A DNA stretch of 64,000 bases from Natrinema salinisoli (lineage in GTDB: Archaea; Halobacteriota; Halobacteria; Halobacteriales; Natrialbaceae), in NCBI RefSeq assembly GCF_020405205.1, contig NZ_CP084470.1, positions 336,083-400,082 on the forward strand, given 5' to 3'. The notes beneath the pieces were generated by a model, which had not been told where the DNA came from, did no database searches, and worked only from the letters and a program-made list of their open reading frames with translations. Below are positions 62,777-64,000 of the stretch, piece by piece. The position numbers and the translations under genes are program-made. Every line of letters starts with the position of its first letter. Within the stretch, counting starts at the first letter, position 1.

Positions 62777-63166
62777 TCAGTCGACAGGAACGCGATCGAT
62801 TCCATCGTGACGGTCGTGGATCGATACGTGCCCGTGTCCCAGTGTCGATGCCTTCTCCTCGAATTGGGTGACGAGCTCCTCACTCGGCCGTCCGTACACG
62901 TCGATGGCCTCGAGGTCGATGAACTCACCGATCGGGGGGAACTTCGGGCCCGCAACCTCCATGTGATACGCTAATGACGCCGAATTAGCGTGCGCGTGTA
63001 CGACGGTCATTCGGGTGCCATCATCACTGAAGTAGACGTCGTACGATAGAATGCCCGGTTCGTTGGCGTCGACGAAATCCACCAGATCAGACATCGCTGT
63101 CTTGAGTTCGTCCAGGTTTCCATCACGTACTATCGACTGGTCGACGTACACGATCACGTCAGCCAC
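62777..63166 (-). CDS. ABM-like (putative quinol monooxygenase-type) protein
   Basis: A 129-residue protein with a ferredoxin-like half-barrel: VIVYVDQSIVRDGNLDELKTAMSDLVDFVDANEPGILSYDVYFSDDGTRMTVVHAHANSASLAYHME in short runs of strand and helix. This is the antibiotic-biosynthesis-monooxygenase dimer fold; many act on quinols or aldehydes or only bind. It starts with GTG at 63166. It lies between hairpin repeats B and C, with no operon partner. Confidence 0.65.
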   Translation of the reverse strand: MADVIVYVDQSIVRDGNLDELKTAMSDLVDFVDANEPGILSYDVYFSDDGTRMTVVHAHANSASLAYHMEVAGPKFPPIGEFIDLEAIDVYGRPSEELVTQFEEKASTLGHGHVSIHDRHDGIDRVPVD

Positions 63167-63229
63167 CCCTCTCCGTTGTGGTTAGCTCCATTGTTCTCTA
63201 CACGCCGGCAGACTATGTGTCCTTTTCGC

Positions 63230-63370
63230 ACACTCCGTAGAATCGGGAGCCAAACAAAATACGCGCTGTGTATCTCGCAAGCTTCCCTCATTCTATCCAG
63301 TAGGTGGTAGAAAGCGTGTGCAAGATACAGAGGATAAAGTCAGCACGGTGGCTCGCTTTATTTCGCACAA
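63230..63370 (+). repeat. Hairpin-forming repeat, copy C
   Basis: Contains GCTGTGTATCTCGCAAGC, TTCTATCCAGTAGGTGGTAG and GTGCAAGATACAGAGG, ending CAGCACGGTGGCTCGCTTT. The stem has changed on both sides relative to copy A (TATTCAGC/GCTGAATA against TATCTCGC/GCAAGATA) while still pairing. Confidence 0.62.
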
Positions 63371-63441
63371 CTAACCCGGAATTATCTGAAAGAGAACGTG
63401 CGTACTGAACAATTATTACTGACGGCTACGAATAGTGCACT

Positions 63442-63527
63442 ATGTTTCCTGAACGCATCGAGACGGAACGCCTCCATCTCGAACGAATCTCACACAACAC
63501 TGTCGATGTATTTGCCCTCTACGAGTT
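63442..63527 (+). pseudogene. GNAT acetyltransferase, N-terminal fragment
   Basis: The first 29 codons (MFPERIETERLHLERISHNT, then VDVFALYEF) match the start of haloarchaeal GNAT acetyltransferases, which continue with a charged helix and strands. From 63528 the sequence belongs to an unrelated frame on the minus strand, so the gene is cut off. The plus frame stays open to 63780 but is not acetyltransferase-like there. Confidence 0.65.
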
Positions 63528-63774
63528 CTACAGTAAAGGCAACGCCACTGCGGAGATGTTCAGTTCATCGCTGATGATAGTAGGGCCACCTTCATTCTTT
63601 GCCTCCCACTCTTTGGGGGTCGCCTTAGATTTAATCGAGAACTCCTTGCTCAAGGTCTCATCGTCGTCCTCGATGATGATCCGCGTCGGTTCAATAGAAG
63701 TAATGTCACTATCAGGACAAGAGGCGGTGTTGGCCAGTGAGAAAATGTTAGTTGAACTCGCCCAACTTCCACTC
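63528..63774 (-). pseudogene. Unidentified gene, 3' part
   Basis: A minus-strand frame of about 80 codons that ends at TAG (63528-63530): SSTNIFSLANTASCPDSDIT, then SIEPTRIIIEDDDETLSKEF, then IKSKATPKEWEAKNEGGPTI. Its acidic, lysine-containing beta-like composition looks like a real protein. No start codon is in reach and it abuts the GNAT fragment, so I treat it as a truncated gene. Family unknown. Confidence 0.35.
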
Positions 63775-63780
63775 TTCTAG

Positions 63781-64000
63781 TACTCTATCGGCAGCGGAAC
63801 AGCTATCAAAGCAATCTGACTTCATCTACTGTTACGCTTCGGCGGATTCGCTATAGATTGACTTCTTGCACAGATCGTGTCTTCGCAACTACACATTCCG
63901 AGCTGAGACTCTACCCTAGAACGGGTACAGGTTGTACATATATTCGATAAGAACGTTATCTATAGCTCTAATTTAAGATTCTTGTCTATGATTCTGATCT
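63781..64000. other. AT-rich window end without a gene
   Basis: No supported feature. The sequence becomes AT-rich towards the end (tcgataagaacgttatctat); a gene may begin beyond the window. Confidence 0.3.

Noticed and set aside
1..64000. tRNA or rRNA genes
   Set aside because: No cloverleaf or ribosomal sequence was recognised by eye; a covariance search would be needed to exclude a small RNA gene.

Overview
The window is haloarchaeal chromosome or megaplasmid DNA (class Halobacteria). The evidence is the very acidic proteins, GC-rich third codon positions, bacterioopsin-activator-type HTH-10 regulators, halophile-type 2Fe-2S ferredoxins, Tat lipoproteins, ATGA gene overlaps, TATA boxes close to start codons, and an Orc1/Cdc6 gene surrounded by origin-recognition-box repeats. 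I cannot name the genus. No tRNA, rRNA or CRISPR array was seen.

Layout. 0.1-6.3 kb: HTH-10 regulator, SLC13-type anion transporter, FAD enzyme, and a receiver/PAS/LOV histidine kinase with an intact photoactive-cysteine motif. 6.9-12 kb: 5-oxoprolinase genes pxpA, pxpC and pxpB with biotin carboxylase and a stand-alone biotin carrier, then a truncated amidase and an HTH fragment. 12.2-20.9 kb: a methyltransferase, an ABC-2 exporter, a decayed exchanger, and a convergent NMT1/THI5-type ABC system with one lipoprotein, two permeases, one ATPase and a winged-helix/substrate-binding-domain fusion.

21-34.5 kb is the most unusual part. A module is present twice in tandem, in the same order: a CDC48-like AAA ATPase (minus), then divergently an uncharacterised protein of about 310 residues and a quinoprotein alcohol dehydrogenase without a signal peptide, then small genes, then a 2Fe-2S ferredoxin (minus). 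Both quinoproteins keep the adjacent-cysteine pair and the metal and catalytic residues of PQQ dehydrogenases, including the second Asp (WDYD) that marks lanthanide-dependent enzymes. I infer an intracellular, possibly lanthanide-dependent, ferredoxin-coupled alcohol oxidation system with its own ATPases.

34.6-43.4 kb: a methyltransferase/DUF4242 pair, three translationally coupled periplasmic-binding-fold proteins without export signals, cupin and VOC proteins, a regulator, a tungsten aldehyde:ferredoxin oxidoreductase, an amphi-Trp protein and an ArsR regulator. The aldehyde oxidoreductase could take the product of the quinoproteins and reduce the same ferredoxins. 43.5-48.9 kb: a membrane protein, a Ca2+/Na+-type exchanger, remnants of a molybdopterin oxidoreductase, an MmgE/PrpD protein and a phosphosulfolactate-synthase-like protein.

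49.3-51.9 kb: a replication origin with nine repeats around orc1/cdc6. 52-56.7 kb: a decayed region with metallophosphoesterase, copper ATPase and other remnants, plus intact SHOCT, winged-helix membrane and copper-storage-like proteins. 56.9-61.4 kb: an operon for a GH15 glycosidase, a VKOR/SPW membrane protein and a short-chain dehydrogenase. 61.4-64 kb: a gene-poor end with three copies of a hairpin-forming repeat, a lipoprotein, an ABM-like protein and chimeric gene fragments.
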